From positions 46,463 to 110,462 of the forward strand of contig NZ_PVWN01000012.1 in assembly GCF_003003885.1 (NCBI RefSeq): a stretch of DNA of 64,000 nucleotides, read 5' to 3'. Origin of the DNA: Chlorogloea sp. CCALA 695 (GTDB lineage: Bacteria; Cyanobacteriota; Cyanobacteriia; Cyanobacteriales; Chroococcidiopsidaceae). The position numbers were made by a program, and so were the translations under genes. Below the pieces are notes generated by a model. It saw only the letters and a list, made by a program, of their open reading frames with translations, was not told the DNA's origin and ran no database searches. Below, one piece after another: positions 53,422 through 64,000 of this stretch (position 1 is its first letter; every line of letters begins with the position of its first letter).

Positions 53422-54681
53422 CTATACAGAAGCCGATTGAGTCAAAGCAGCGCTTAATATTGCCGCTTTATCGGTTTGTTCCCAAGGCAAATCTAAATCG
53501 GTACGTCCAAAGTGACCATAAGCTGCGATGTCCTGGTAAAAACGTCCCCCACGTTCCCCAGGAAGCTGACGCAGGTTAAAGGTATGAATGATGCCCAAAG
53601 GACGCAGTTCAAAATGTTCTTTGACTAATTCCAATAAGCGATCATCATCTACTTTGCCTGTGCCAAAGGTTTCAACTAAAATGCTTACTGGTCTTGCGAC
53701 ACCGATAGCATAACTTAGCTGCACTTCGCACTTTTCGGCTAATCCAGCCGCGACGATATTTTTAGCAACATAACGGCAAGCATAAGCGGCGCTACGATCT
53801 ACTTTTGTGGGATCTTTGCCGGAGAATGCCCCGCCACCATGCCGCGAGTAACCGCCGTAGGTATCAACAATTATTTTGCGTCCAGTTAGCCCAGAATCGC
53901 CTTGTGGCCCGCCAATTACAAACTTTCCGGTGGGATTCACCAAAAAGCGTGTTTCTGCGTCTGGTTTGATATCACAGTCCGCAAATACAGGCTCGACAAC
54001 TGCTGTCCAGAGGTCGGCTTTGATTTTTGCTTGGACTGCCTCAAGCTCTGTAATATCGCCAATAGTAGCAGTATGCTGAGTAGAAACCAAAATCGTATCA
54101 ATCCCTACAGGCTTACCATCTTCGTAAGCGACGGTTACTTGAGTTTTGCCATCAGGACGCAGGTAAGGCAATTGACCGGTTTTTCGCACTGCGGCTAAAC
54201 GACGAGCAATTCGTTGAGCAAGACTAATAGGTAAAGGCATCAATTCGGGGGTTTCGTTGCAAGCAAAACCAAACATCAAGCCTTGGTCGCCAGCGCCAAC
54301 CGCATCAAATTGTTCCTCGCTATCTTGTTCACGGCTTTCTTGAGCCGTGTTTACGCCTTGAGCAATATCGGGAGATTGCTCGTCTAAAGCTACCAAAACC
54401 GAGCAGCTCTTAGCACAAAAACCGTTATCAGACTCGGTATAGCCAATATCAGCAATTTTTTTCCGAGCTAGGTCTACATAATTTACTTGAGCTTTAGTTG
54501 TAATCTCACCAGTAATTAATATTAATCCGGTGTTAACCACAACTTCGGCGGCAACGCGACTGCTAGGATCTTGGGCGAGTAACGCATCTAAAATGGTATC
54601 GGAGATTTGGTCGCAAATTTTATCGGGATGACCTTCAGTTACAGATTCGGAAGTAAACAAGTAGCGACGAGACAAGGGCAT
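53422..54681 (-). CDS. metK: S-adenosylmethionine synthetase
   Basis: A 419-residue enzyme that makes AdoMet from methionine and ATP. Motifs are [60 protein letters not shown] and [20 protein letters not shown]. Length and active-site residues are normal. The ribosome site AGGAGG lies only two bases before the ATG in TAGGAGGAAATG, an unusually short spacing. No SAM riboswitch was recognised in the 105-base leader up to the next gene. Confidence 0.95.
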   Translation of the reverse strand: MPLSRRYLFTSESVTEGHPDKICDQISDTILDALLAQDPSSRVAAEVVVNTGLILITGEITTKAQVNYVDLARKKIADIGYTESDNGFCAKSCSVLVALDEQSPDIAQGVNTAQESREQDSEEQFDAVGAGDQGLMFGFACNETPELMPLPISLAQRIARRLAAVRKTGQLPYLRPDGKTQVTVAYEDGKPVGIDTILVSTQHTATIGDITELEAVQAKIKADLWTAVVEPVFADCDIKPDAETRFLVNPTGKFVIGGPQGDSGLTGRKIIVDTYGGYSRHGGGAFSGKDPTKVDRSAAYACRYVAKNIVAAGLAEKCEVQLSYAIGVARPVSILVETFGTGKVDDDRLLELVKEHFELRPLGIIHTFNLRQLPGERGGRFYQDIAAYGHFGRTDLDLPWEQTDKAAILSAALTQSASV

Positions 54682-54786
54682 TTCCTCCTAGGGATGATTA
54701 GCAGCAAATTTCGGTTATTATAACCGTCTACTATCACTATATGTCTAGCTTATAAGCAGAAGAAAGCTGATAACTTCATCAATGAT

Positions 54787-55518
54787 TTACACAAATTTAA
54801 TATCTTCTAAGTGAGAAATCACTACATCTGCCGATTTTAAATAAGGAGCATCTTGGTTCCAGCAGATGCCAATACATCCGGCGGCTCCGGCTTCACGTGC
54901 CATTTTGATGTCTCCCACCGAGTCGCCTATCATGAGAGTATTAATTGGTTCAACTTGTAAAGATTGACAGGCATGAATAAATAATTCTGGATTGGGTTTG
55001 CTAATTCCGCCCGGTGTGGTTCCCCTTTGCAATTGAATGTAATCGCTCAACTGATGAGTTTGGACAAAGGCGCGTACTCGCTCCGTAGAAGCGGCGGAAA
55101 GAATGCCTAGTTTTAACCCCGCTTGGGAAAGGTATTGCAACACTTCTAAGCTACCGACAAAGAGTGGAGAGGGAGCAGTACCAATAAAGCTATCTGCTTC
55201 GGTAAAGGCACGACGAGCTAATTCCAAAGATTCTAACCATCCCTTACCCGTTTCGGCAATGTAGGCGGCTGCCGCTATTTCTGTTTCGTGGCGACTGCCT
55301 ACTGCCAATAGTCCGGTAGGATCGAGCTTATTTCCATTGATGCCAAAAGCCATTAATAGTGGTTCCCCTATGCCAGGAACTTGCGCGTCGATAATGCGCG
55401 ATCGCTTTTGTCCTAAGCTTCTTAAATAAGCTTGACTATCTTCAAGAGTCCCATCTTTATCAAAGATGATTGCTTCAATGTTTGTAAAAGTGCGGTTTTT
55501 GCATTGAATAGTTGCCAA
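54787..55518 (-). CDS. HAD-family phosphatase
   Basis: A 243-residue haloacid dehalogenase-like hydrolase. Motif I is AIIFDKDGTLEDS (nucleophile Asp), motif II LGILSAASTERV, and the conserved Lys lies in GISKPNPELFIHACQ. Motif IV is MIGDSVGDIKMAREAGAAG. The helical cap lies between motifs I and II, as in phosphoglycolate phosphatase and CbbY relatives. The substrate is not predictable with confidence. It lies between rpsA and metK on the same strand. Confidence 0.85.
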   Translation of the reverse strand: MATIQCKNRTFTNIEAIIFDKDGTLEDSQAYLRSLGQKRSRIIDAQVPGIGEPLLMAFGINGNKLDPTGLLAVGSRHETEIAAAAYIAETGKGWLESLELARRAFTEADSFIGTAPSPLFVGSLEVLQYLSQAGLKLGILSAASTERVRAFVQTHQLSDYIQLQRGTTPGGISKPNPELFIHACQSLQVEPINTLMIGDSVGDIKMAREAGAAGCIGICWNQDAPYLKSADVVISHLEDIKFV

Positions 55519-55553
55519 AAATTCCGATCTCCCAAATTGTGCGGCAAATAAAT

Positions 55554-55580
55554 AAAAAGAGGGAAATTTCCCTCTTTTTT
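55554..55580 (-). terminator. Terminator downstream of rpsA
   Basis: The perfect palindrome AAAAAGAGGGAAA/TTTCCCTCTTTTT (55554-55579), with flanking T-run on either strand, lies just past the rpsA stop and before the HAD gene start. Confidence 0.8.
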
Positions 55581-55610
55581 AGCTGATAAATGACCTACGA
55601 ATAGCCGAAT

Positions 55611-56858
55611 TTAAATTTCTTCGGTTGTTGCGGAGACTTCTTCGCTCGCGTCGGGGATATCTTCGCTTGCGTCAGAGACATCTTCGCTCGCGTCGGGAAT
55701 ATCTTCATCTACCACGGAAACATCTTCGCTCGCGTCGGGGATATCTTCATTCATTGGGGCGATCGCTTCTTCCATTGCGTCGGGGATGTCTTCATCTACA
55801 ACGGAGACATTTTCCATTGCGTCGGGGATATCTTCATCTACAACGGAGACATCCTCGCCTGTTGTAGAGATATCTTCATCCGTTGGGGCGATCGCTTCTT
55901 CCATTGCGTCGGGGATATCTTCGTCAGATAATTCGTCGTCGCTAATTGTAGTACCCTGCTGCTTGGCAAGCATTTGTTCGCGATACTTAGCAGCCATTTC
56001 TTCAGCGCCATCAAAGACCAATTGCCGATCTTTAATCATATCGCCGGGTTCTGGCTCTAATTGCTTAGTAGATAAAGAAATTCGTCCTCTTTCAGCATCT
56101 AAGTCAATGATCATAACTTTTAGTTCGTCATTGACGTTGAATACACTATGAGGCGTATCGATGTGGTCGTGAGAAATTTCGGAAATGTGCAGTAATCCGC
56201 TTACTCCACCAATATCTATAAAAGCACCGTAAGGCTTAATGCCGCGTACAGTTCCAATTACAACCTCGCCGACTTCCAAACGATTCATCTTGCGCTCTAC
56301 TAAGGCGCGACGATGACTGAGAACTAGACGGTTGCGGTCTTCATCTACTTCTAAAAATTTTAATGGTAATTCTTCGCCTAATAAATCTTCTTTAGGTTTG
56401 CGAGTGCTGATGTGAGAGCCAGGAATAAAGCCGCGTAAGCCTTCAATTCTAACTAAAGCACCACCGCGATTTGTAGCGAAAACTCCCGATCGCACGGTAG
56501 CATCCTCTGTTTGCAGTTGTCTCACTCGCTCCCAAGCTCTCATATACTCGATGCGACGAATGGAAAGGGTTAGCTGTCCGTCTTCGTTTTCATCGGTAAG
56601 AATGAAAAATTCTCGCGTTTCGTTGGATTGTAATACTTCTTCCGGGGCATCTACCCGGTTAATTGACATTTCCTGAATGGGAATATAAGCGGCGGTTTTA
56701 GCACCAATATCAATCAGAGCGCCCCTCGGCTCCATACTAAATACTGTACCTGCCACAACATCACCAGGGCTAAAGTGATAGTCATACTTATCGAGCAGTG
56801 CAGCAAAATCGTCGTGAGTAAAGCCAATATCTAAAGTAGTTTGTTTCTGATTGACCAT
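55611..56858 (-). CDS. rpsA: Ribosomal protein S1 with acidic repeat tail
   Basis: A 415-residue S1 from ATG 56858 (AGGA nine bases upstream); the in-frame upstream ATG at 56,933 is not family-like. It begins MVNQKQTTLDIGFTHDDFAA and has three S1 RNA-binding domains (about 28-100, 115-180 and 195-265), seen in FSPGDVVAGTVFSMEPRGAL, VRSGVFATNRGGALVRIEGL and LEVGEVVIGTVRGIKPYGAF. Cyanobacterial S1 is usually about 310-340 residues. Here the last 113 residues (after about 302) are an acidic tail without any Lys, Arg or His, with six copies of (D/N/S)EDIPDA. Confidence 0.93.
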   Translation of the reverse strand: MVNQKQTTLDIGFTHDDFAALLDKYDYHFSPGDVVAGTVFSMEPRGALIDIGAKTAAYIPIQEMSINRVDAPEEVLQSNETREFFILTDENEDGQLTLSIRRIEYMRAWERVRQLQTEDATVRSGVFATNRGGALVRIEGLRGFIPGSHISTRKPKEDLLGEELPLKFLEVDEDRNRLVLSHRRALVERKMNRLEVGEVVIGTVRGIKPYGAFIDIGGVSGLLHISEISHDHIDTPHSVFNVNDELKVMIIDLDAERGRISLSTKQLEPEPGDMIKDRQLVFDGAEEMAAKYREQMLAKQQGTTISDDELSDEDIPDAMEEAIAPTDEDISTTGEDVSVVDEDIPDAMENVSVVDEDIPDAMEEAIAPMNEDIPDASEDVSVVDEDIPDASEDVSDASEDIPDASEEVSATTEEI

Positions 56859-57164
56859 GCTAATTTTTCCTGATGTTAGTCTCCGTAGTTTTTTGCCTCC
56901 TACGATGCACCTGCGCGCTTGTGATAGCGGCAATTTACACCTAAGCCTCGATCTGTTGCTCTTTGCTAAGGTCGAGGATTTACAATCTTCGGGTTAGTGT
57001 TCCCGGTGGTAATGGACGGCGATCACCTGAACACATTTTTGCAATTTACTTTTATTCTCATCCTAGCTTAGGACGTGGTAATTCTAAACGCATTAGTATC
57101 CAGACCCATCATTATAACTGAGCTAAGGGGTGCAAATTCTTTTAATGTTCATTAATAGCGCTTT
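56859..57164. promoter_or_regulatory. Upstream region of rpsA
   Basis: 306 bases between the nrdR stop and the rpsA start. It has a hairpin CCTCGA...TCGAGG at 56946-56978 and another possible dyad (GTTCCCGGTG...CACCTGAAC near 57000-57030). S1 leaders are self-regulated in other bacteria; whether these hairpins do so here is inference. No gene is seen. Confidence 0.45.
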
Positions 57165-57662
57165 TTAGCTCATTGCCGTGACTGTAAAAACTTCAGGATG
57201 GGGTTCAGTAGCACAATTACTTAAATCGTCCAAAGTTTCTACAAAGTCGCGAATATTTTTAAATTGGCGATAAACTGACGCAAACCGCACGTAAGCAACT
57301 TCACTAATTGCTTTTAGTTGCTCTAAAACCAGATCGCCAATTTCTAAGCTTGTAACTTCCCGGACTGCGCGCTGTTGTAATTGGGATTCAATTTCATCTA
57401 CTATTGCCTCTAATTTGAGGTAAGGAATCCCGGTTTTTTGACAAGCGCGAACCATTCCCCGCAAAATTTTGGAGCGGTCGAATAATTCACGATCGCCTGT
57501 TTGCTTGATCACGGTAATTGGCACAAATTCTATCCGCTCGTAAGTTGTAAATCGACGCAAACAACTTAAGCATTCCCGCCGCCGCCGGATACTTTGCCCG
57601 GCTTCAGTGGCGCGGGATTCTAGCACTCTATTATCGGGATGCTGGCAAAAAGGGCATTGCAT
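57165..57662 (-). CDS. nrdR: Transcriptional repressor NrdR
   Basis: A 165-residue regulator from ATG 57662 ([20 protein letters not shown]). The zinc ribbon Cys residues lie at CPFC and CLSC, followed by FTTYERIE. The ATP-cone domain has [20 protein letters not shown] and [20 protein letters not shown]. NrdR represses ribonucleotide reductase genes in response to ATP/dATP. An upstream in-frame ATG would add 17 residues unlike the family. It lies 121 bases downstream of psbT on the same strand. Confidence 0.94.
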   Translation of the reverse strand: MQCPFCQHPDNRVLESRATEAGQSIRRRRECLSCLRRFTTYERIEFVPITVIKQTGDRELFDRSKILRGMVRACQKTGIPYLKLEAIVDEIESQLQQRAVREVTSLEIGDLVLEQLKAISEVAYVRFASVYRQFKNIRDFVETLDDLSNCATEPHPEVFTVTAMS

Positions 57663-57783
57663 AGGGGCAACGGGGATAAGCAAGACTTTTGAGTAGCAAG
57701 GCAAATATGGCAAAATCCGATGCTACAAATAAAGCGTAGCATCGGATTTGTACCTAGTAGTAGTTTTCAGTAAACTTTGCTGC

Positions 57784-57882
57784 TTACTTTTTCTCAATCC
57801 GGGGTGGTTCCCGAAAAGCGATCGCAAAAAACAATGTTCCAATGGCAAGAGCCAAAATCAAAATGTAAGCAACGCTTTCCAT
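57784..57882 (-). CDS. psbT: Photosystem II subunit PsbT
   Basis: ATG 57882 on the minus strand opens 32 codons: [20 protein letters not shown] then [10 protein letters not shown]. The MESVAYI start and F(A)IAFREPPRI pattern are typical PsbT. The single helix sits at the PSII dimer interface and helps the repair of the QA site. A HIP1 site lies inside the gene. It follows psbB by 153 bases, the usual psbB-psbT order. Confidence 0.96.
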
Positions 57883-57935
57883 ATTTCAAATCCCAAATTA
57901 GTTACTTAATACTGATATTTTACCAATTAAAAGAA

Positions 57936-57993
57936 AAGAACGGCTGAACAATTCCTTTGCAATTGTGACTTACATGATTGTTTAACCGTTCTT
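57936..57993. repeat. Inverted repeat between psbB and psbT
   Basis: Arms at 57936-57952 and 57977-57993 pair at 15 of 17 positions (AAGAACGG...AACAAT) around a 24-base loop. It could partly stop psbB transcription or protect an RNA 3' end, so that psbT is made at a different level. Function is inferred. Confidence 0.55.
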
Positions 57994-58035
57994 AACATCA
58001 CTGCCAGCAAAGTTGATTTGATTGCTGCTTAAAGT

Positions 58036-59565
58036 TTAAACAGCTTCTTTTTTGCGGGTAGATTTGTCTCCCAATTTCTGGAATAGACCCCATTCGACTT
58101 GCTCCTCTAAGTCTGCTTCTACCCCTGCAAACACGTCGCGGAAAATTGTCCGAGAACCGTGCCACAAGTGACCGAAGAAGAATAATAAAGCAAATACGGC
58201 GTGTCCGTAAGTAAACCAACCTCTAGGACTGGTACGGAATACACCATCAGAGTTGAGTTTTTCGCGGTCAAACTCAAAGGGTTCGCCTAATTGAGCTTTA
58301 CGCGCGTACTTTTTAACTTCCGAGGGATCTTCAACGGTCTTGCCATTTAAAGCACCACCGTAGAAACTAGCTGTAACTCCCGCTTGCTCGAAGCTGTACT
58401 TAGATTCAGCCCGACGGAAAGGAATATCAGCGCGGACAACGCCATCAGCATCGGTCAAAACTACAGGGAAGGTTTCAAAGAAGTTAGGCAGACGACGAAC
58501 GCTTAATTCGCGTCCTTCACCATCTTTAAATACCGGATGTCCTAGCCAACCTTGAGCGATTCCATCGCCTTTATCCATTGGGCCAACGCGGAATAAACCA
58601 CCTTTAGCGGGGTCATTACCAACGTAGTCATAGAAAGCAAGTTTTTCAGGAATTGCCGACCAAGCTGCCGTCAGGGTTTGACCTTGGGCTATTTCTTCTT
58701 GAACGCGGCGATCAATTTCTTGCTTAAAGTAGCCTTGATCCCATTGGTAGCGGGTGGGACCAAATAGTTCAATTGGGGTAGTAGCGTTGCCGTACCACAT
58801 TGTCCCAGCTACGATAAAAGCGGCGAAGAAGACGGCGGCAATACTGCTTGATAGTACAGTTTCGATATTACCCATCCGTAGGGCTTTGTAGAGCCTTTCT
58901 GGAGGTCTGACGGTAAGGTGAAATAACCCGGCAATAATCCCGACAATACCCGCCGCGATATGGTGAGCTACTACACCGCCAGCATTAAACGGGTTGAAGC
59001 CCGCAGGGCCCCATTCAGGCGCAACAGGTTGAACGCTCCCGGTAAGACCATAGGGGTCAGAAACCCACATTCCCGGCCCAAATAAACCTGTGAGGTGAAA
59101 AGCACCGAAGCCAAAACAGAGCAAACCAGATAAAAATAAATGGATGCCAAACATTTTGGGCAAATCTAGTGCAGGTTCGCCAGTACGAGGATCTCTAAAT
59201 AATTCCAAATCCCAATATACCCAGTGCCAGCAAGCAGCTAGGAATAATAGGCCAGAAAGCACGATATGAGCGACGGCAACGCCTTCAAACGACCAAAAAC
59301 CCGGATCGGTTGCTGCGCCACCAGTAATGTTCCAGCCGCCCCAAGATTGGGTTACGCCTAAACGTGCCATGAAGGGCATGACAAACAATCCTTGTCGCCA
59401 CATGGGGTTGAGAACAGGATCGCTGGGGTCAAAAATTGCTAGTTCGTACAAAGCCATCGAACCAGCCCAACCAGCGACTAGAGCAGTGTGCATTAAGTGT
59501 ACAGATATCAGTCGCCCTGGATCGTTCAGAACAACTGTATGTACGCGGTACCAGGGTAGTCCCAT
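58036..59565 (-). CDS. psbB: Photosystem II CP47 chlorophyll protein
   Basis: A 509-residue core antenna of photosystem II with six membrane helices and a large lumenal loop. It begins [20 protein letters not shown] and contains [40 protein letters not shown] with chlorophyll-binding His residues, and [20 protein letters not shown]. Length and motifs are normal. The 218 bases upstream hold its promoter. psbT follows. Confidence 0.97.
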   Translation of the reverse strand: MGLPWYRVHTVVLNDPGRLISVHLMHTALVAGWAGSMALYELAIFDPSDPVLNPMWRQGLFVMPFMARLGVTQSWGGWNITGGAATDPGFWSFEGVAVAHIVLSGLLFLAACWHWVYWDLELFRDPRTGEPALDLPKMFGIHLFLSGLLCFGFGAFHLTGLFGPGMWVSDPYGLTGSVQPVAPEWGPAGFNPFNAGGVVAHHIAAGIVGIIAGLFHLTVRPPERLYKALRMGNIETVLSSSIAAVFFAAFIVAGTMWYGNATTPIELFGPTRYQWDQGYFKQEIDRRVQEEIAQGQTLTAAWSAIPEKLAFYDYVGNDPAKGGLFRVGPMDKGDGIAQGWLGHPVFKDGEGRELSVRRLPNFFETFPVVLTDADGVVRADIPFRRAESKYSFEQAGVTASFYGGALNGKTVEDPSEVKKYARKAQLGEPFEFDREKLNSDGVFRTSPRGWFTYGHAVFALLFFFGHLWHGSRTIFRDVFAGVEADLEEQVEWGLFQKLGDKSTRKKEAV

Positions 59566-59783
59566 TGACTACGATCCTCCAAGGATGAGTATTTACAAAC
59601 AGTAATTTTTCAGCTTTTTGTTATTGCCAGATGCTTACGCGCATAACAGTTGTTTTAAGTTAAACAGCGATCGCACTTTCGCACTCTGGTAACGCCAAAC
59701 AAAATGAGTATTATTAAAAAAGTGTAACTATTGACTGGCTCGAATGCAAGAGTATAAAGAGCGCCATGGCACTTTAATTCTGG

Positions 59784-60155
59784 CTATTCAACCAGAAGTT
59801 GGGCATTTTCGACCTGACAACTGGCGGTGGCGTAGCTCAGTCGTTCGATTACTTGGGGGGCGCTCATTAACCGCTTTAATACTACTGAAGCGATCGCATT
59901 TGGGGTAATAGAGGCGGGTTTTACTTCAATAGTTAAAATGACTTCTTCTACTCTATAGAGCCATAATGTCTCATTTTGCGTAATTAATTGCAGATTTAAT
60001 CGTTCAACCTTTGGTTTGCGCCGCCAAGCTGCTTCATTCCACAATCCATCACTTGCCCACACTCTGCCGATTGTCCAGCCATCGGTGAGAAAAAAATATT
60101 TCACGCTTGCTTGAACTAATAATTGGTTGTTGTTTACGATAGCAAACAGAGCCAT
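59784..60155 (-). CDS. Hypothetical protein
   Basis: A 123-residue soluble protein (VNNNQLLVQASVKYFFLTDG, GRVWASDGLWNEAAWRRKPK, VILTIEVKPASITPNAIASV). I do not recognise its family. The reading is compact, with no signal peptide. It is divergent from the cupin gene with only 17 bases between the starts, so their promoters must overlap or lie within one another's coding sequence. Confidence 0.6.
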   Translation of the reverse strand: MALFAIVNNNQLLVQASVKYFFLTDGWTIGRVWASDGLWNEAAWRRKPKVERLNLQLITQNETLWLYRVEEVILTIEVKPASITPNAIASVVLKRLMSAPQVIERLSYATASCQVENAQLLVE

Positions 60156-60172
60156 CTTTAATTAACTGCAAA

Positions 60173-60628
60173 ATGATAATTAATCCAGAAAATGTAACTA
60201 ATTGTTACGGTTCTAATTATCCAGAAGAATTTAAACCCGTAGTAGCCGGACGAGTTAAGAAGCGTTTGGGTAACGCCGCCGGACTAGAGAATTTTGGAGT
60301 AAATTTAGTAGAGCTTGCCCCTGGAAGTGCCTCAGCGCTGAGACATTGGCACGATAAGCAAGATGAATTTATTTATGTTGTGTCTGGGGAAATTACTTTA
60401 TTAACGGATGCTGGAGAGGAGATTTTCAAAGTAGGCGATTGTGCTGGGTTTGCCGCCGGAGTAGCCAACGGGCATTGTTTAATTAATCGTAGTGGAGAAA
60501 AGGCTACTTATTTGGAAATTGGCGATCGCACTTCTAGCGATCGGGTAACATATCCTGACGACGATTTAGTTGCCCAAAATAGTCCTGAAGGCTGGATTTT
60601 TACGCACAATGATGGCAAATTATACTAA
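60173..60628 (+). CDS. Cupin-domain protein
   Basis: A 151-residue protein with one cupin barrel. Motif 1 is LRHWHDKQDEFIYVVSGEITLL (HxH with Glu for metal) and motif 2 is GDCAGFAAGVANGHCLINRS (conserved His). The ends carry YLEIGDRTSSDRVTYPDDDL. Cupins of this type include metal-dependent dioxygenases, isomerases and storage proteins; no substrate can be assigned. Its end overlaps the convergent porin end by four bases. Confidence 0.85.
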   Translation: MIINPENVTNCYGSNYPEEFKPVVAGRVKKRLGNAAGLENFGVNLVELAPGSASALRHWHDKQDEFIYVVSGEITLLTDAGEEIFKVGDCAGFAAGVANGHCLINRSGEKATYLEIGDRTSSDRVTYPDDDLVAQNSPEGWIFTHNDGKLY

Positions 60629-62124
60629 AAGGCGAAGCTTGTTCTTAATGTAGCTTGCCAGGTAATACCGTTAGCACTGTCATTATTAGCGTTGTCGATT
60701 AGCTGCACAATCGGACTGACACTCAGATTATCGCTTAGTTGTAGCTTATAAAAAGCCTCGAAATTGGTTTGAGTTGCATTGCCCAAACCTGCCTCTACAA
60801 AGGGTTGTCCGATCGCAATTCCGGTTAAAGTTCCTGGTAGTACCAAGTCTCGCCAAGATACTCCCACCGCCCAAGTATGAGGTTGTAAGTCTAGGTTTTG
60901 AGAAATTGCTGTATTAAAACCATCGTAATTGCCAATTCCAAACCGACCGAAAAACGCCGTAGTGCGGTTAAAAGCATACTCGCCATTAATTCCAAAGGCT
61001 GAAATATCGGTGTTGTCGATTAAGGCTTTAGTATATTGCAAACGGAGAGCAAAGTTAGAGCGGGGTGCGTATTCTAGCTCTATACTGCCCGTATTGCGAT
61101 CGCCGAATAAGTCCCGATCTCTATTAGCGGCAATATAAAGACTTCGTAATGTAAAATCACCGCCGCCAATATTCCAAGCTAAAGCCGCTCCCGCACCTCC
61201 AGGGCGATCAATTTGGTTGGGGACAATGAGGGGGTTATTGAGGAAAAAGCTAGAGCTAAAATCGCTAGATTCATCATTAGCGTAGCGATTGCGATCAATA
61301 AAGTCTTCGGGGGGCATTTTTGCCCCGATAGTCACTTCTAAATCTTTTTGAGGACGAAAGGTGTAATATAGCCGTCTTAAGTGGACATTATGATCAACTT
61401 GGGAATATTCTAAGCCGCCGCCATCAGCTAATAAACCTGTAGTACCTAGGAGATTGGGTATTTCATTTTGGACAGAAGAAATTGCATCTCCGCCATTATT
61501 TCCGGCTTCAAGTTGGGTAATTAGGCGGTTATTAGGGGTAAAGCTAGTAATAAAATTTAAGCGAGTACGGGCGACGAGAGTTGGATTTGCTTTTCTACCT
61601 TCAGTAAAGGCAAAAATTACCTCTCCTTGCAATTTACTTGTGGCGGAAAACTGATTAGTTTCTAGATTAGTAACGCGCCTTTCAATATCGTTTAAGCGAG
61701 TGCGAATTTGGTCTAAAGGCAAGCGATATTCTAGTTCTAAGCGCCGTAAAGTTACTAAATCCTCTTGATTAACAAAAGTACCAGTATTAGTGACTTGCTC
61801 TAACACGCCTTGAAGCGCCGCCGCGAACTCATAACGGCTCAAAGAGCGGTTTCCGCGAAACGTCCCGTCAGGATAGCCAGAAATAGCTCCGTAACGTTGA
61901 ATAAGAGCGGCTAAAGCAAGATATGCCCAATCCGTAGGCAAAACATCGCCTAGTTCATCTACCGCCGTTACTTGAGCAAGCTGGGTAGAATCAAAATCTA
62001 AGTCTTTAGCGGCGACAACTTGAGCTTGAACAGGGAAAGCTAGGAACAAAATCGAGTAACTTGTCAATACCCAACCAGTTCCCAGCTTGCTATTGAAAAA
62101 TTGATGCTTAAACTGAAACTTCAT
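60625..62124 (-). CDS. SLH-domain carbohydrate/iron-uptake porin (OprB-like)
   Basis: A 499-residue outer-membrane protein. A signal peptide ends near LAFPVQAQ. An SLH domain (about 57-115: [40 protein letters not shown]) binds peptidoglycan. A coiled coil ([20 protein letters not shown]) leads to a 16-strand-like beta-barrel ([17 protein letters not shown], ending [11 protein letters not shown] with a terminal Phe). This is the main porin type of cyanobacteria, often labelled iron-uptake porin. Its ATG overlaps the gloA stop by four bases. Confidence 0.9.
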   Translation of the reverse strand: MKFQFKHQFFNSKLGTGWVLTSYSILFLAFPVQAQVVAAKDLDFDSTQLAQVTAVDELGDVLPTDWAYLALAALIQRYGAISGYPDGTFRGNRSLSRYEFAAALQGVLEQVTNTGTFVNQEDLVTLRRLELEYRLPLDQIRTRLNDIERRVTNLETNQFSATSKLQGEVIFAFTEGRKANPTLVARTRLNFITSFTPNNRLITQLEAGNNGGDAISSVQNEIPNLLGTTGLLADGGGLEYSQVDHNVHLRRLYYTFRPQKDLEVTIGAKMPPEDFIDRNRYANDESSDFSSSFFLNNPLIVPNQIDRPGGAGAALAWNIGGGDFTLRSLYIAANRDRDLFGDRNTGSIELEYAPRSNFALRLQYTKALIDNTDISAFGINGEYAFNRTTAFFGRFGIGNYDGFNTAISQNLDLQPHTWAVGVSWRDLVLPGTLTGIAIGQPFVEAGLGNATQTNFEAFYKLQLSDNLSVSPIVQLIDNANNDSANGITWQATLRTSFAF

Positions 62125-62546
62125 TGCTGATTTTGAGCGGAGGATGCTTGCTTAGTGCCTGAAGTGCCTAGTTGAATTAGCTCTATTTTGTACCCGTCGG
62201 GATCTTCCACAAAAGCAATCACTGTAGAACCGTGTTTCATTGACCCTGCTTCGCGCACTACTTTACCGCCTTGGGTTTTAATTTGTTCGCAGGTGCTATA
62301 AATATCATCCACTCCTAGGGCAATATGTCCGTAAGCATTGCCCAATTCGTACTTATCTTCACCCCAGTTATGGGTTAGCTCAATTACGCTATGGTCAGAT
62401 TCATCGCCATAGCCCACAAAAGCTAGAGTAAATTCGCCCCCTGGATAATCTTTTTGGCGTAATAACTTCATTCCCAGCAGTTCGCAGTAAAACTTTAGGG
62501 AAGCCTCTAAGTTGCCCACGCGGAGCATTGTATGTAGTAATCGCAT
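62121..62546 (-). CDS. gloA: Lactoylglutathione lyase (glyoxalase I)
   Basis: A 141-residue enzyme that turns the methylglyoxal-glutathione adduct into lactoylglutathione. It begins [20 protein letters not shown] (metal His5) and has GELTLAF-like [31 protein letters not shown] (Glu), [16 protein letters not shown] (His) and [14 protein letters not shown] (Glu). Metal ligands appear complete. It is the first gene of gloA-porin (ATGA overlap) and divergent from eno. Confidence 0.93.
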   Translation of the reverse strand: MRLLHTMLRVGNLEASLKFYCELLGMKLLRQKDYPGGEFTLAFVGYGDESDHSVIELTHNWGEDKYELGNAYGHIALGVDDIYSTCEQIKTQGGKVVREAGSMKHGSTVIAFVEDPDGYKIELIQLGTSGTKQASSAQNQQ

Positions 62547-62614
62547 TTTGCAACTCCAAATCCTCTATTACATTACATTTTTTATTGTAAAAACGCGATA
62601 TATTGCATTTCTAG

Positions 62615-63937
<1,323 letters not shown>

Positions 63938-63971
63938 GTAGTTATAGCTCACTTTAAGAAAAACCGAATAT

Positions 63972-63987
63972 GGGGGGTCTGCCCCCC
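63972..63987 (+). terminator. G/C hairpin downstream of enolase
   Basis: GGGGGG-TCTG-CCCCCC lies about 35 bases after the eno stop, followed by a second C-run. No T-run follows within the window. It may be a terminator or part of a repeat. Confidence 0.35.
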
Positions 63988-64000
63988 AAACCCCCCATTG

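Noticed and set aside
54682..54786. Possible SAM riboswitch before metK
   Set aside because: The leader is short and shows only the small dyad CGGTTATTATAACCG; no SAM-I or SAM-II core could be drawn.
55625..56151. Plus-strand frames rich in Arg/Leu or Ser opposite the S1 tail
   Set aside because: They are antisense shadows of the repetitive rpsA 3' end.

Overview
This window comes from a cyanobacterial chromosome. The evidence is the many copies of the HIP1 palindrome GCGATCGC, a beta-carboxysome gene cluster (ccmK, ccmK, ccmL, ccmM, ccmN, ccmO), photosystem genes (psbB, psbT, psbK, psaM), NDH-1 subunits of the CO2-uptake type, and cyanobacterial families such as CRR7, DUF2854 and SLH/OprB porins. 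A unicellular or simple beta-cyanobacterium is likely; I do not name a species from sequence alone. No rRNA, tRNA, CRISPR array or intact insertion sequence was seen.

Layout. 1-3,030 is a small accessory patch: an NCS2 purine-permease remnant, an AT-rich pair of unknown genes without HIP1 sites, and a RelE/ParE-type toxin-antitoxin pair. 3,059-11,900 holds housekeeping genes: guanine deaminase, psaM, an FGGY sugar kinase, a Uma2 protein, a PcrA/UvrD helicase, a CAX antiporter, a YkvA protein and an orphan ABC solute-binding lipoprotein. 12,021-17,174 is the type IV pilus operon pilM-N-O-Q. 17,200-28,220 carries envelope and metabolism genes: a pentapeptide-repeat protein, an LCP protein, mannose-1-phosphate guanylyltransferase, an ABC1/UbiB kinase-like protein, a TolC-like protein, a TPR protein, a PAP2 phosphatase and a CruA/CruP lycopene cyclase.

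28,261-38,607 is an inorganic-carbon island. On the minus strand, ndhF-ndhD-cup-ccaA encode a specialised NDH-1 CO2-uptake module and a carboxysomal beta-carbonic anhydrase. Divergently, ccmK-K-L-M-N-O encode the carboxysome shell and scaffold. CcmM keeps the Cys194/Cys200 pair but has Asn where the first zinc-ligand His of gamma-carbonic anhydrases normally lies. This fits a division of labour in which the neighbouring CcaA supplies the carbonic anhydrase activity. Next to it (39,028-42,964) is a V4R protein, a TPR/coiled-coil protein and a Ser/Thr kinase, resembling the Synechocystis slr0144-slr0152 photosystem II assembly cluster. The V4R gene is interrupted by an in-frame TAA near its 5' end.

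43,000-64,000 is mainly housekeeping and photosynthesis: a DAG-kinase-like enzyme, CRR7, DUF2854, TPR and GST proteins, psbK-tgt, cobS, comF, folC, metK, a HAD phosphatase, ribosomal protein S1 with a 113-residue acidic repeat tail, nrdR, psbT-psbB, a cupin, a porin, glyoxalase I and enolase. Three very short photosystem genes (psaM, psbK, psbT) were found by reading the minus strand directly. The points most worth checking are the CcmM ligand substitution beside ccaA, the broken V4R gene, the beheaded PIN toxin at 28,261, the unusual S1 tail and the AT-rich PIN-like gene pair at 851-2,069.
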